From assembly GCA_026645815.1 (NCBI GenBank), contig JAPKMR010000008.1, forward strand, positions 1-64,000: a DNA stretch of 64,000 nucleotides, given 5' to 3'. This document shows, in pieces, positions 8,786 through 17,421 of the stretch. This stretch comes from Anaerolineae bacterium. Its GTDB lineage: Bacteria > Chloroflexota > Anaerolineae > B4-G1 > SLSP01. The notes below the pieces were generated by a model. The model saw only the letters and a program-made list of their open reading frames with translations. It was not told the DNA's origin and made no database searches. The translations under genes and the position numbers were made by a program. Every line of letters begins with the position of its first letter. Within the stretch, counting starts at the first letter, position 1.

Positions 8786-8830
8786 TCATTTGCTTATACC
8801 TTAACAAGAGTCATTATTCGGGAGGGATTT

Positions 8831-9676
8831 ATGATACACATTGTGACGGACACCACGGCATATCTGCCGGCCTCGATCCGTGAGGCATGGTCAATTCATA
8901 CGGTCCCGCTCAAGGTCAATATGGGCATTGACCTTGCGGATCAGAACGAGGACAGCATTCCGCTGGAAGCGTTTTATCAACATCTTGAACGTGTTGAGAC
9001 TGCACCGACGACGAGCCAACCCGCTCCTGGGGAATTCATGCGCCTTTATGAAAACCTTACCCGCGACGGCGATGAAGTGCTTTCCATTCACATTTCTGAA
9101 GCTCTGAGCGGAACTGTGCGGGTTGCGCAGATGGCGGCGCAGGAAATCGCGCCTGATCGCATTACGGTGCTTAATTCGCGCGCAACGACCTGCGTTCTGG
9201 CGTTGATGGTCCACGGCGCAGCCAAAGTCCTGGCGCGCGGCGGCACACGCAGTGAAGCCGCTGCTGTGGTTGAGTACATGATTGACAACTTTGCAGGGGT
9301 TTTCCTGGTGGAGAACCTCGACTATTTGCAGAAGGGCGGACGCATCAATGGCGCTGCCAAACTGTTGGGGAATATATTGCACCTGCGTCCCTTGCTATAT
9401 CTGAATGAGGGCAAGATTGATGCACTAACGGTCGCGCGCACCCGAAGGCGAGGCTTGTTGCAGCTGCTCTCCGAAACGCAGAAGCGCGTGGGGAGTGGAC
9501 CGGTTTATGCTACTGTTACCCATATTCAGTGTGCAGATGAGGCGCAGCTCTTTGCAGAGCAGGTTCGCCAGGAATTGCAGTGTGTGGATTTTTTCATGCA
9601 TGAGACAGGCCCTGTGATTGGTTCGCATGTGGGTCCGGGCTTCATCGGCCTGGGGGTCTGCCCGGTCGCCGGATAG
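8831..9676 (+). CDS. DegV-family fatty-acid-binding protein
   Basis: A 281-residue cytoplasmic DegV protein. Family members bind a fatty acid in a cleft between two domains, and in some bacteria (FakB) hand it to a fatty acid kinase. Visible family features are the start IHIVTDTTAYLP, the TTSQPAPGEF loop that contacts the carboxylate, HISEALSGT, and VENLDYLQKGGRINGA. The C-terminal end GSHVGPGFIGLG is also characteristic. The start is supported by GGGAGGGA just upstream. No FakA-like kinase is in this window. Confidence 0.9.
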   Translation: MIHIVTDTTAYLPASIREAWSIHTVPLKVNMGIDLADQNEDSIPLEAFYQHLERVETAPTTSQPAPGEFMRLYENLTRDGDEVLSIHISEALSGTVRVAQMAAQEIAPDRITVLNSRATTCVLALMVHGAAKVLARGGTRSEAAAVVEYMIDNFAGVFLVENLDYLQKGGRINGAAKLLGNILHLRPLLYLNEGKIDALTVARTRRRGLLQLLSETQKRVGSGPVYATVTHIQCADEAQLFAEQVRQELQCVDFFMHETGPVIGSHVGPGFIGLGVCPVAG

Positions 9677-9709
9677 CGGACAGGGCATCATGGCGCGTTG
9701 TAAGACAAA

Positions 9710-9742
9710 CCCTTGCAGCTAAACAGAGACCAACTGCAAGGG
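9710..9742. other. Inverted repeat between degV and the GH1 gene
   Basis: CCCTTGCAG (9710-9718) and CTGCAAGGG (9734-9742) are perfectly complementary with a 15-base loop. It lies 30 bases before the GH1 start. There is no T-run, so an operator or an mRNA hairpin is as likely as a terminator. Confidence 0.4.
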
Positions 9743-9771
9743 TATAGCTTATGTTGTTTGGGGGAGTGTTT

Positions 9772-11097
9772 ATGCCCGAAGCTACTTTTCATTTTCCGCC
9801 GGGTTTCAAGTGGGGTGTGGCTACAGCATCTCATCAGGTTGAGGGTAACAATACCAACAACCAATGGTGGGCTTGGGAGCAACAGGAAGGACATATCAAA
9901 CAGGGTCACACCTCAGGGCGTGCGTGCGATTGGTGGGAGAATGCCGAGGCGGATTTTGATCGCGCCGCTGCGATGGGGCTGAATGCAATGCGCCTTTCCA
10001 TCGAGTGGAGCCGCGTGGAACCGGAACCGGGGCGTTTTGACAACGCTGCCCTGGAACGTTATCGTGAGATGCTAGGGGGCTTGCAGCAACGCGGCTTGGA
10101 ACCGATGGTTACCTTGCATCACTTCTCCAATCCGCTCTGGTTGGAACAACAGGGCGCCTGGATCAACGAGGGCACGATTTCCTATTTCGTTCGCTACGTT
10201 GAACGTATCGTCAAGGCGCTAGGGGATCAAGTCACGCTGTGGTGTACCATCAACGAACCCAACGTCTACGCGGTGATGAGCTATCTCTATGGGCTTTTCC
10301 CACCTGGACAGCGCGACTTTAGGGCAACCCGTGTGGTTTTGCAGAATATGCTCAAGGCTCATGGGGCGGCTTACCGTGCAATTCACCGGTTGCAGCCTGC
10401 CGCCAAAGTGGGATTGGCGCACAATCTGCGTTTCTTCGACCCGGCGAACCCAAGTTCACTGTTCGACCGATTAGTTGCCAGCGTGTTGGATCGAAGTTTT
10501 AATCGCGCCACCTTTGATGCCGTGTGGAAGGGGTGGTGGTCGCTGCCTATCGGTTTTGGTCCCGCATGGTCGCTACGGCGCACGTTGGATTGGGTTGGTT
10601 TGAATTACTACACTCGTGATCTGGTTGCCTTTGATAGGGGCGCCAAGGAAGCGTTGTTCAGTCGTCTAACGCATGCCCCCGATGCAGAGCTGCTCGATGG
10701 AGGCTACGGAGAGCTCTACCCAGAGGGTCTGCGGCGCGCGATTAAACGGCTTTGGCGGATGCAGTTGCCTATCTATATTACAGAGAATGGCATACCCGAT
10801 AGCGATGATGACCAGCGACCTGCGGCATTGCTGTTGCACTTGCACCAGTTATGGAAGATTCTTCAGAACAACATTCCCGTGCAGGGATATTATCACTGGA
10901 CGCTGGTGGATAATTTTGAGTGGGCTGAAGGCTGGACCTTGCCCTTTGGACTGATAGAGATGGATCCAGCGACGGGGATCCGTACACCGCGCCCCAGCGC
11001 CGATCTTTATACGGCGATTGCACGCGGCAATGCGATTACGCCAGCTCTGTTGGATGCCTATGCTCCGCGGTTGCGCCCGCATCTCCTGCCGGATTGA
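9772..11097 (+). CDS. GH1 beta-glycosidase (beta-glucosidase type)
   Basis: A 441-residue family 1 glycoside hydrolase, a retaining (beta/alpha)8 barrel enzyme acting on beta-glucosides or beta-galactosides. The acid/base Glu is in TINEPN (about residue 162) and the nucleophile Glu in YITENG (about residue 338); WVGLNYYTRD between them is also typical, and GWTLPFGL near the end is the substrate-binding stretch. ATG at 9772 is chosen because GGGGGAG lies five bases before it; an in-frame ATG at 9751 lacks such a site. No signal peptide, so it probably acts in the cytoplasm on imported oligosaccharides. It is followed after 12 bases by queA. Confidence 0.92.
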   Translation: MPEATFHFPPGFKWGVATASHQVEGNNTNNQWWAWEQQEGHIKQGHTSGRACDWWENAEADFDRAAAMGLNAMRLSIEWSRVEPEPGRFDNAALERYREMLGGLQQRGLEPMVTLHHFSNPLWLEQQGAWINEGTISYFVRYVERIVKALGDQVTLWCTINEPNVYAVMSYLYGLFPPGQRDFRATRVVLQNMLKAHGAAYRAIHRLQPAAKVGLAHNLRFFDPANPSSLFDRLVASVLDRSFNRATFDAVWKGWWSLPIGFGPAWSLRRTLDWVGLNYYTRDLVAFDRGAKEALFSRLTHAPDAELLDGGYGELYPEGLRRAIKRLWRMQLPIYITENGIPDSDDDQRPAALLLHLHQLWKILQNNIPVQGYYHWTLVDNFEWAEGWTLPFGLIEMDPATGIRTPRPSADLYTAIARGNAITPALLDAYAPRLRPHLLPD

Positions 11098-11109
11098 TTC
11101 CCACACCGT

Positions 11110-12171
11110 ATGAAGACGACGGACCTCGATTACGAACTCCCTGAAAGCTATATCGCTCAGCAGGCTGTGGAACCGCGCGATAGTTCCCGGCTTTTGGTGA
11201 TTCACCGCGATACTGGGCTTCTGGAACACCGCATCTTTAGGGAGATTGGGGACTATCTGCGCCCTGGCGATTTGCTGGTGGCTAACGAGAGCCGTGTGAT
11301 TCCGGCGCGTTTGTTTGGACGCAAAGCATCGAGTGGCGGCAAAATCGAAATCCTGCTGCTGCGTGACTTGGGCGAAAATCGCTGGCGTGCATTGTTGGGC
11401 GGCGCACGGACTCGTTCGGGCAGTCGCATCCAGTTAGTACAAGGCCATGAGGCCATGCCGTTATATGCCGAAGTGCTCGCTACCGGTGAGCGGGGTGAGC
11501 GCACCGTGGTCTTCTCCGAGCCGATTGAACCCTATCTGGATAGCCTGGGGCAGATGCCGCTTCCACCGTACATTCACCGCGCTTTGGAAGATCCGGAACG
11601 CTATCAGACGGTCTATTCGCGCACTTTGGGAAGCGCTGCTGCCCCTACGGCAGGGCTACATTTCACGCCAGAGTTGTTGTTCTCCCTGCGTGATCAAGGC
11701 ATTCAGCTGGCATTTGTGACCCTCCATGTGGGTCTGGACACGTTTCGCCCGATTAGTGAAGAAACTCTCGAATCCCATATCATCCATACTGAGTGGGGCA
11801 CACTCTCGCCGGAGGTCGCTTCGCAGATCAATCGCACAAAGCTTATGGGCGGGCGGGTGATCGCGGTAGGCACGACCTCGGTGCGCGTTCTGGAGACCGC
11901 GGCACGCCAGGGCTTGCTGCAGACGCCGGATGGGACGTGTCCCTGGCGTGCATTGGCGCCTTTTGAGGGTTTTACCGATCTCTATATCACGCCTGGATTC
12001 CACTTCCGGGTGGTAGATGCGATGATCACCAATTTCCACCTGCCATGCAGCACCTTGCTGGCGTTGGTCATGGCTTTCGCGGGCACAGACCTCATCCGCG
12101 AGGCGTATGCCGAGGCCATCCGTGAGCGCTATCGCTTTTTCTCATTTGGCGACGCTACTTTGATGCTGTAA
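11110..12171 (+). CDS. queA: tRNA preQ1(34) S-adenosylmethionine ribosyltransferase-isomerase QueA
   Basis: QueA (353 residues, the usual length) transfers and rearranges the ribosyl part of S-adenosylmethionine onto preQ1 in the wobble position of tRNA to make epoxyqueuosine. Family hallmarks are the N-terminal DYELPESYIAQ, VANESRVIPARLFG, GSAAAPTAGLHFT, VTLHVGLDTFRPI and the end FFSFGDATLML. All conserved blocks seem intact. It follows the GH1 gene after only 12 bases, probably on the same transcript. No other queuosine gene (queG, tgt) is visible here. Confidence 0.95.
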   Translation: MKTTDLDYELPESYIAQQAVEPRDSSRLLVIHRDTGLLEHRIFREIGDYLRPGDLLVANESRVIPARLFGRKASSGGKIEILLLRDLGENRWRALLGGARTRSGSRIQLVQGHEAMPLYAEVLATGERGERTVVFSEPIEPYLDSLGQMPLPPYIHRALEDPERYQTVYSRTLGSAAAPTAGLHFTPELLFSLRDQGIQLAFVTLHVGLDTFRPISEETLESHIIHTEWGTLSPEVASQINRTKLMGGRVIAVGTTSVRVLETAARQGLLQTPDGTCPWRALAPFEGFTDLYITPGFHFRVVDAMITNFHLPCSTLLALVMAFAGTDLIREAYAEAIRERYRFFSFGDATLML

Positions 12172-12200
12172 TTTAGTCTGATTGCTGTACCATTTTCCTA

Positions 12201-12229
12201 TTGCCGTTTCCAGACTTTGCGGTTATAAT
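12201..12229 (+). promoter_or_regulatory. Promoter of the CAP-domain gene
   Basis: TTGCCG (12201-12206) and TATAAT (12224-12229) are spaced by 17 bases. A second TATAAT follows at 12235-12240, so two start points are possible. The start codon at 12272 is preceded by AAGG. Confidence 0.65.
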
Positions 12230-12271
12230 TAGGTTATAATCGCATTGTTCTTTTCAAGCGAGTAAGGCATT

Positions 12272-13513
12272 ATGAAGTACTTCGCCTTCCTTTGTATTAT
12301 CCTCAGTCTGGGGACGGTCGGTGCGGCGGCACATCCGCAGATTTCTTCAGTTATGCCTCTGGGTGAGGCCCTTTTCACTACACCCAGTGCTTTTGTATTG
12401 GGTGATGCTGGCGTCTGCTACACCGGATGTGGTGGCGTGCCCGGTGTGCCTTCTGCGGACGTGGATTACGAGCAACAGGTGATTGAATTAGTCAATGCGC
12501 AGCGGTTGGCCAATGGCAACCTGCCTCCTCTGAAACGGGTGGATTCACTTACCGATAGCGCGCGTTATCACGCAACGGATATGGGGCAAGATGATTATTT
12601 CAACCACGATTCGTATGATCGTGTGAATGGAGCGCTGGTGCGGGTGTGTGGGACCTGGGATCGCGTCCTCAGCTACTATGGCAGCGGTTGGAATGCACTG
12701 GCAGAGAATATCGCTGCTGGTTATGGCACGCCCGAGGCTGTGATGACGGGTTGGATGAATAGCTCCGGGCATCGCGCCAATATCCTCAACGCTAATTTGC
12801 GGGAAATAGGCGTCGGCTATGCTTATGTCTCCGGCAGTAGTTATAGTCGTTATTGGGTGCAGAATTTTGGCAGCAAGAGTGCTCGTTATCCTGTCGTCAT
12901 CAACCGTGAGACAGCTATAACCGATGACTATCATGTAAGTCTGTATCTCTATGGGGCTGATATCTGGACTGAGATGCGTTTGCGCAATGATGCGGACGCC
13001 TGGACTGCCTGGCAGCCTTTTCAGTCTTCGATCGCATGGACTTTGCCTCAAACAAAGGGAATGCACACTGTCACTGTGGAAATGCGTAACAGCAACAGTA
13101 ATACGACCTCCAGTGATACGATCTATTTGAGCCGGGATTATCTGGCTACTTTGGGTAATCTCCCTGCCACGGGCACCTTCATCTATAGTATTCCGGAAGG
13201 TCAATTCATGCCGGAGCGCCTTGTACTATCACCGCAAAATGCTACCAGTGAAGCCACGCTTGTCTGGACTGTGACACAATCTGGCAATTGGTTTACCCTT
13301 GATTCTACTTCTGGCAGCACCCCCGCTACAATCATGCTTACCCCATATCTTTCGAATCCCCCGGTTGCTGGCACATACACGGGTAGCATCACCGTCACTG
13401 TGACGCAGCCATTGAATACACAGAACTCACCTCAAAGCATCAATCTCACTTTGCACGTGATTGAGTCTCCCATACGCCGGATCTACCTGCCCCTGGTGTG
13501 TCATTATCCTTAA
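12272..13513 (+). CDS. Secreted CAP/SCP-domain protein with BACON-like tail
   Basis: A 413-residue exported protein. Residues 1-22 form a signal peptide ending in AAA. The CAP domain (about 70-215) shows YFNHDSYDRVNG, ENIAAGYGTPEAVMTGWMNS, SGHRANILN and YWVQNFG, the usual fingerprint of the YkwD/PR-1 type. A second beta-rich region follows, and residues ~310-400 resemble a BACON-type or Ig-like repeat (TVTQSGNWFTLDSTSGSTP). The protein ends in RRIYLPLVCHYP, an ending shared by many exported Chloroflexota proteins as far as I recall, perhaps a sorting signal. Bacterial CAP proteins mostly lack a proven activity. Confidence 0.85.
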   Translation: MKYFAFLCIILSLGTVGAAAHPQISSVMPLGEALFTTPSAFVLGDAGVCYTGCGGVPGVPSADVDYEQQVIELVNAQRLANGNLPPLKRVDSLTDSARYHATDMGQDDYFNHDSYDRVNGALVRVCGTWDRVLSYYGSGWNALAENIAAGYGTPEAVMTGWMNSSGHRANILNANLREIGVGYAYVSGSSYSRYWVQNFGSKSARYPVVINRETAITDDYHVSLYLYGADIWTEMRLRNDADAWTAWQPFQSSIAWTLPQTKGMHTVTVEMRNSNSNTTSSDTIYLSRDYLATLGNLPATGTFIYSIPEGQFMPERLVLSPQNATSEATLVWTVTQSGNWFTLDSTSGSTPATIMLTPYLSNPPVAGTYTGSITVTVTQPLNTQNSPQSINLTLHVIESPIRRIYLPLVCHYP

Positions 13514-13610
13514 ATCTAGCACAGCTGGTTTTCCTGTTCTGCTATTCGTTACGTCGTGTTTCGGTTAAGTTACGGTTTGACGTCCTGTGATATTTTGGGA
13601 CCTTTGGTTA

Positions 13611-13694
13611 TTGCAAATCGAAAAGAGGAGAGTATACTTGAAGCATGGTGCTGCAGTAATGTCATTTTTGATCCTGTTTTTACAATCAAAAATG
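13611..13694 (+). promoter_or_regulatory. Promoter and leader hairpin of the transporter gene
   Basis: TTGCAA (13611-13616) and TATACT (13633-13638) are 16 bases apart. About 25 bases downstream CATTTTTGAT (13663-13672) and ATCAAAAATG (13685-13694) form a perfect 10-bp stem with a 12-base loop. The start codon is at 13733. The hairpin may affect the stability or translation of the mRNA. Confidence 0.5.
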
Positions 13695-13732
13695 CAGTTT
13701 CCGAGCATTCTTGATGAGCCCACGGAGATATT

Positions 13733-15073
13733 ATGAGCAAACTGGATGGTTTACACTCGAAAATCCAACCTGGTGAGCGCGGACTGGTTTTCGCATTAGG
13801 TTTTATCTTGTTGGCGAGCGCCCTGGCGGGGGAGATTTCTGGTATCGTTTCGGTAAGCAATTTTCTGGAAACAAGCGGCGCCAATGGTATCTTGATCGTT
13901 TGGATCATTGATATGGCAGTGATGTTGGTGATGACGGGCCTTCAATCGCTCTTCGTGGATCGCTTTAGCCGCATTGCCATCATGCGCACGATGACTCTCG
14001 GTTTTGTGGGGGCTTTCGTGATTCTGCGGCTTTTGTTCACCTTCGGCGCGCCATCTTCTTTAACGTATGGTTTCCTGTATCTGCTTTCAACCCAGCAACT
14101 ACTCATCTTCCCCATTTTCTTCTGGTTACTGGCAAATGATTTGTTCGATATGTCACAAACCAAACGTCTGTTTCCTATTATTGCCGGCACCAGTTTCATG
14201 GGGAGTCTGCTAGGTATTGGTTTCAGCACGGTGCAACCGGCGTTATTCGCTCGCACGGGCGTACCCGATACCGAGGTCTTTACGTTTAACGTCTTGCTTT
14301 ATCTGGCTATCTTTGTAGTCCTCGAAATGGGTTTCAAGAAGGTTAAGATCCGTGAGACAGTGCAAAAAGTGGAGACTGTTCGCGAAACGCTAACCGAGGG
14401 TTGGCAGTTTGTGCGGGAGGTGGAATCTTTCCGCTATCTCATGTTTGCCCTGGCTGCGTTGGCAATCTGTGATGTAATTCTGGAATTCAGATTCCTCGCG
14501 ATTCTGGAAACCACTTTTCTCACGGCTGATGCCTATCAGCGTTTTTATAGTCTCTACCGTCTCATTTTTGTGGTGTTGGCTTTCTTGCTCCAAACCTTTT
14601 TGGCTGGCACAGTCATCAACAAACTCGGTCTTAAGCAGGTGTTCTTCATCTATCCGGCAGCTGCTCTGGCGGGCTTGCTGAGCATGCTGGGCTTTCCCGG
14701 TATTACCACCGGTGTCGGGGGGCTGCTGTTGGAGAAGCTATCAGCTTATGCTATAGATGAGCCCGCCCGCAAATCTTTCCAGGCTTTGGTGCCTGAGGAG
14801 CGTCGGGGGCGGGTGAGCATTTTTATGGACAGCTACCTCTACGCTGGCGGAAGCATCGTTGGGGCGCTGCTGTTACTGGGCATCATTGGCATCGGCGCCT
14901 GGTTGGATTGGTCTGGTTCTCATTATCTCTATCTGGGATTAGGTGCGCTCGCAGCAGTGTTTGCGCTCTGGTCAATTTTTCAGATGCGTCGGGTATATGA
15001 TAAGAGTCTTTTCAATTGGCGTATTAAGCGGCGCCAACGGCGCTCGAGTGTGTTGGATAACCTGGATTTCTGA
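13733..15073 (+). CDS. MFS / nucleotide-transporter-like membrane protein
   Basis: A 446-residue protein with about 12 hydrophobic helices and a charged, arginine-rich C-terminus. The layout, including FPIIAGTSFMGSLLGI and the repeated long helices, recalls MFS proteins annotated as Npt1/Npt2 or ATP:ADP antiporter-like in free-living bacteria, whose substrates are largely unknown. Near residue 345 DEPARKSFQALVPEERRGR suggests a cytoplasmic loop conserved in that group. The start is supported by GGAG seven bases upstream. It has its own promoter and stands alone between the CAP gene and the signalling operon. Substrate cannot be assigned. Confidence 0.55.
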   Translation: MSKLDGLHSKIQPGERGLVFALGFILLASALAGEISGIVSVSNFLETSGANGILIVWIIDMAVMLVMTGLQSLFVDRFSRIAIMRTMTLGFVGAFVILRLLFTFGAPSSLTYGFLYLLSTQQLLIFPIFFWLLANDLFDMSQTKRLFPIIAGTSFMGSLLGIGFSTVQPALFARTGVPDTEVFTFNVLLYLAIFVVLEMGFKKVKIRETVQKVETVRETLTEGWQFVREVESFRYLMFALAALAICDVILEFRFLAILETTFLTADAYQRFYSLYRLIFVVLAFLLQTFLAGTVINKLGLKQVFFIYPAAALAGLLSMLGFPGITTGVGGLLLEKLSAYAIDEPARKSFQALVPEERRGRVSIFMDSYLYAGGSIVGALLLLGIIGIGAWLDWSGSHYLYLGLGALAAVFALWSIFQMRRVYDKSLFNWRIKRRQRRSSVLDNLDF

Positions 15074-15205
15074 AAGATTGTGACTTGTTACGATGTCTGT
15101 GGCGGGGCTTTAGCAGGGTAATTGGAACCTCCAAGCGGCAATTACTGACTGAGATCTTCTAATGCGTTGATGCTGCCACCGCTCTTTACTAGTTGGAGGT
15201 GGAAA

Positions 15206-16333
15206 ATGGAATTAACTTTCGATTGGGATGATTGGCGCGCTCAGTTGCAGCATCGTATTACCACGCTTGAGGCGCTACAGAGATGGATTGCTGTGTCGCC
15301 TGGAGAAGCCCAAGCGATTGCGGCTTGCGATGGGCGATACCGTTGGAGTGTGACGCCTTATTATGCTTCTCTTATGGACCAGGACGATCCTAAATGCCCC
15401 GTCCGTCAACTTGCCGTGCCGCGTCTGGAGGAATTTCAACTCTACCCCGGCGCCAGCGTGGATCCCGTGGGTGACACTGTCTATCGGAAAACCAATCGAG
15501 TGATCCACAAATACCCCGACCGGGTGATTGTTCTGGTGACAGAACTCTGCGCTGTTTATTGCCGGCACTGCACGCGTAAATATCACACGACAGATCTTGG
15601 CGGGACGTACTTTGAGCAGGGTGAAAACGCTTCCTGGGAACCCGATTTCGCCTATATCGAGCAGCACCCCGAGGTGCGCGACGTGTTGCTCACCGGAGGT
15701 GATCCTCTCGTCTATTCTGATGAGCGTTTGGAATCAATTTTGGCTCGGCTGCGCGCTATCCCTCATGTCGAAATCATCCGCATCGGGAGTCGTATCCCAG
15801 TGGTCCTACCGCAGCGTATTACCGAGAATCTGGCAGCAATGCTGGAGCGCTATCATCCACTGTGGCTCAATACCCATTTCAACCACCCTAAAGAGATCAC
15901 ACCTGCGGCAGCGGCAGCCTGTGATCGTTTGTTGCGCCATGGGATCGTCGTGCAGAATCAGAGCGTGCTTCTCAAGGGCATCAATGACGATTTGCCGACG
16001 ATGCGCCGGTTAATGACAGAGCTGTTGAAAATTAGCGTTCGTCCTTATTATCTCTATCATTGTGACAATGCTATAGGCATTTCCCAGTTTGTGACGACCC
16101 TGGAGGAGGGACGAGCGTTGATGCGAGGGCTGAAAGGCTATCTGACCGGCTTTGGCGTGCCGGAATACGTTATCACCACACCTCTGGGTAAAATCCCTTT
16201 GTGTGAGGAGTATTTGCACCAGGATGAGGCGGGTTATTGGGTGGAGAATTATCGCGGACAGAGAATGGTCCTTGATAAGGCTCTGCTATTTGCCGAGGAA
16301 CCGATGGTTGCTGAGCCGGCATTGAAGGAGTAG
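15206..16333 (+). CDS. KamA/EpmB-type radical SAM aminomutase-like protein
   Basis: A 375-residue radical SAM protein related to lysine 2,3-aminomutase. The [4Fe-4S] motif CAVYCRHC (Cys-x3-Cys-x2-Cys) stands near residue 117, preceded by VIVLVTEL and followed by TRKYH. LLTGGDPL is the SAM-binding GGD-like motif. LYHCDNAIGISQF keeps the Asp that binds the substrate amine in KamA. The PLP-lysine region reads TTPLGKIPL rather than PGGGGK, and the second substrate Asp seems to be Thr, so lysine may not be the substrate. ATG at 15206 is chosen for GGAGGTGG just before it. Only three bases separate it from the next gene, so it seems to head the signalling operon. Confidence 0.8.
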   Translation: MELTFDWDDWRAQLQHRITTLEALQRWIAVSPGEAQAIAACDGRYRWSVTPYYASLMDQDDPKCPVRQLAVPRLEEFQLYPGASVDPVGDTVYRKTNRVIHKYPDRVIVLVTELCAVYCRHCTRKYHTTDLGGTYFEQGENASWEPDFAYIEQHPEVRDVLLTGGDPLVYSDERLESILARLRAIPHVEIIRIGSRIPVVLPQRITENLAAMLERYHPLWLNTHFNHPKEITPAAAAACDRLLRHGIVVQNQSVLLKGINDDLPTMRRLMTELLKISVRPYYLYHCDNAIGISQFVTTLEEGRALMRGLKGYLTGFGVPEYVITTPLGKIPLCEEYLHQDEAGYWVENYRGQRMVLDKALLFAEEPMVAEPALKE

Positions 16334-16336
16334 GAA

Positions 16337-17356
16337 ATGGCATCTGAAACACCGCAGAAGAAACGTTTTATTAGCCTGAGAGTCAAATTGTTGGTGGGTT
16401 TCACGTTATTATTCATGGTTGTTTTTGCCGTTGCTTTTTACTGGTTTTATACTTTTGCGACCGATGTGGCAATGAACCAGATTGAAGAGGATATGCTCAC
16501 CACGTTGTATGGGGGGTTGGAGGGCATTGATGGCGACACTTTCGCCGCGTTGGCGGAGGAAGCCGAGCTGCGCGATGATGGCTTGAGTGACGATCCCCGC
16601 TATTGGGACCACATGGCGTGGATTGAGACCATCCATGACCTGGAACCTCGCGCCAATCCCTACAGTTGGGTTCGAGGCGATCTGAATGTGCAAAATGAGG
16701 TGCTCTTTATCGGTGATATTCTGCGCTTGACCCAACCCGAGAATGCCACGGTGTTCCGTGAGCCTTATATTACTCAGGGTTCAATGATTACTGGCATGTT
16801 GACGTTGTGGGAGGACCTGGAACCCTATCAGGATGATTGGGGGTACTGGATTTCCGCTTATGCGCCCATTATCAACTCTGCGGGAGAATCAGTAGGGGGT
16901 TTGGGGATTGATTTTCGTGCAGATTATGTATTCCAGGTCCAGGATTCGATCAAGAGCCGCATTCTGGTTTCGTTTGCCATCACCTATCTGGTGCTTTTCG
17001 GATTCGTGTACCTCCTCTCCCGCACCTTAACGGGTCCGATTATTGCTTTGACCGGTATTGCGCGTGAAGTCGCTGATGGCAATTATGGGCAGGATATCAG
17101 CAAGCTCTACGGCGGCAAGACGCAGGATGAGGTGGATGCATTGGCGCAAGTTTTTGAGTTGATGGTGAGCAAGGTCCGTGCTCGTGAGGAGGGACTGAAG
17201 CGCCAGGTGCAGGAGTTGCGGATTGAGATTGATGAGGTCAAGAAGGCCCGGCAGGTTGCAGAAATCACCGAATCGGATTATTTTGTAACCTTAAGGGATA
17301 AAGCACGTGTGCTTCGCGAGCAAAAGATAGCTGATGCAGTAGCTGAGGAGGAGTGA
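16337..17356 (+). CDS. Membrane sensor with periplasmic Cache-like domain, HAMP and shared coiled tail
   Basis: A 339-residue protein with two membrane helices (about 17-40 and 208-228) enclosing an external sensing domain of ~165 residues; YWISAYAPIINSAGESVGGLGIDF is the typical end of a Cache/PAS-like fold. A HAMP domain follows (about 229-280, starting SRTLTGPIIALTG and ending DEVDALAQVFELM). There is no kinase, cyclase or methyl-accepting domain. Instead the protein ends in a coiled coil with LRIEIDEVKKARQVAEI and TESDYFVTL. The same tail ends the cyclic-nucleotide-binding protein at 23963. I infer that the tail docks a common partner, perhaps the MinD-like ATPase encoded next. Confidence 0.8.
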   Translation: MASETPQKKRFISLRVKLLVGFTLLFMVVFAVAFYWFYTFATDVAMNQIEEDMLTTLYGGLEGIDGDTFAALAEEAELRDDGLSDDPRYWDHMAWIETIHDLEPRANPYSWVRGDLNVQNEVLFIGDILRLTQPENATVFREPYITQGSMITGMLTLWEDLEPYQDDWGYWISAYAPIINSAGESVGGLGIDFRADYVFQVQDSIKSRILVSFAITYLVLFGFVYLLSRTLTGPIIALTGIAREVADGNYGQDISKLYGGKTQDEVDALAQVFELMVSKVRAREEGLKRQVQELRIEIDEVKKARQVAEITESDYFVTLRDKARVLREQKIADAVAEEE

Positions 17357-17421
17357 GGCGCATCATGTGCGCCCCGCTCGCTACTCTCGATTAGTGACCA
17401 TATTTCCAGAGGAGGCAATCT

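Noticed and set aside
8790-8817. TTGCTT/CATTAT as degV promoter close to the start codon
   Set aside because: Transcription would then begin inside or after the ribosome binding site GGGAGGGA; the promoter at 8589-8616 is better.
13160-13174. LPATG in the secreted CAP protein, as a sortase signal
   Set aside because: It lies about 115 residues before the C-terminus, with no hydrophobic helix and basic tail behind it, and no sortase gene is in the window.
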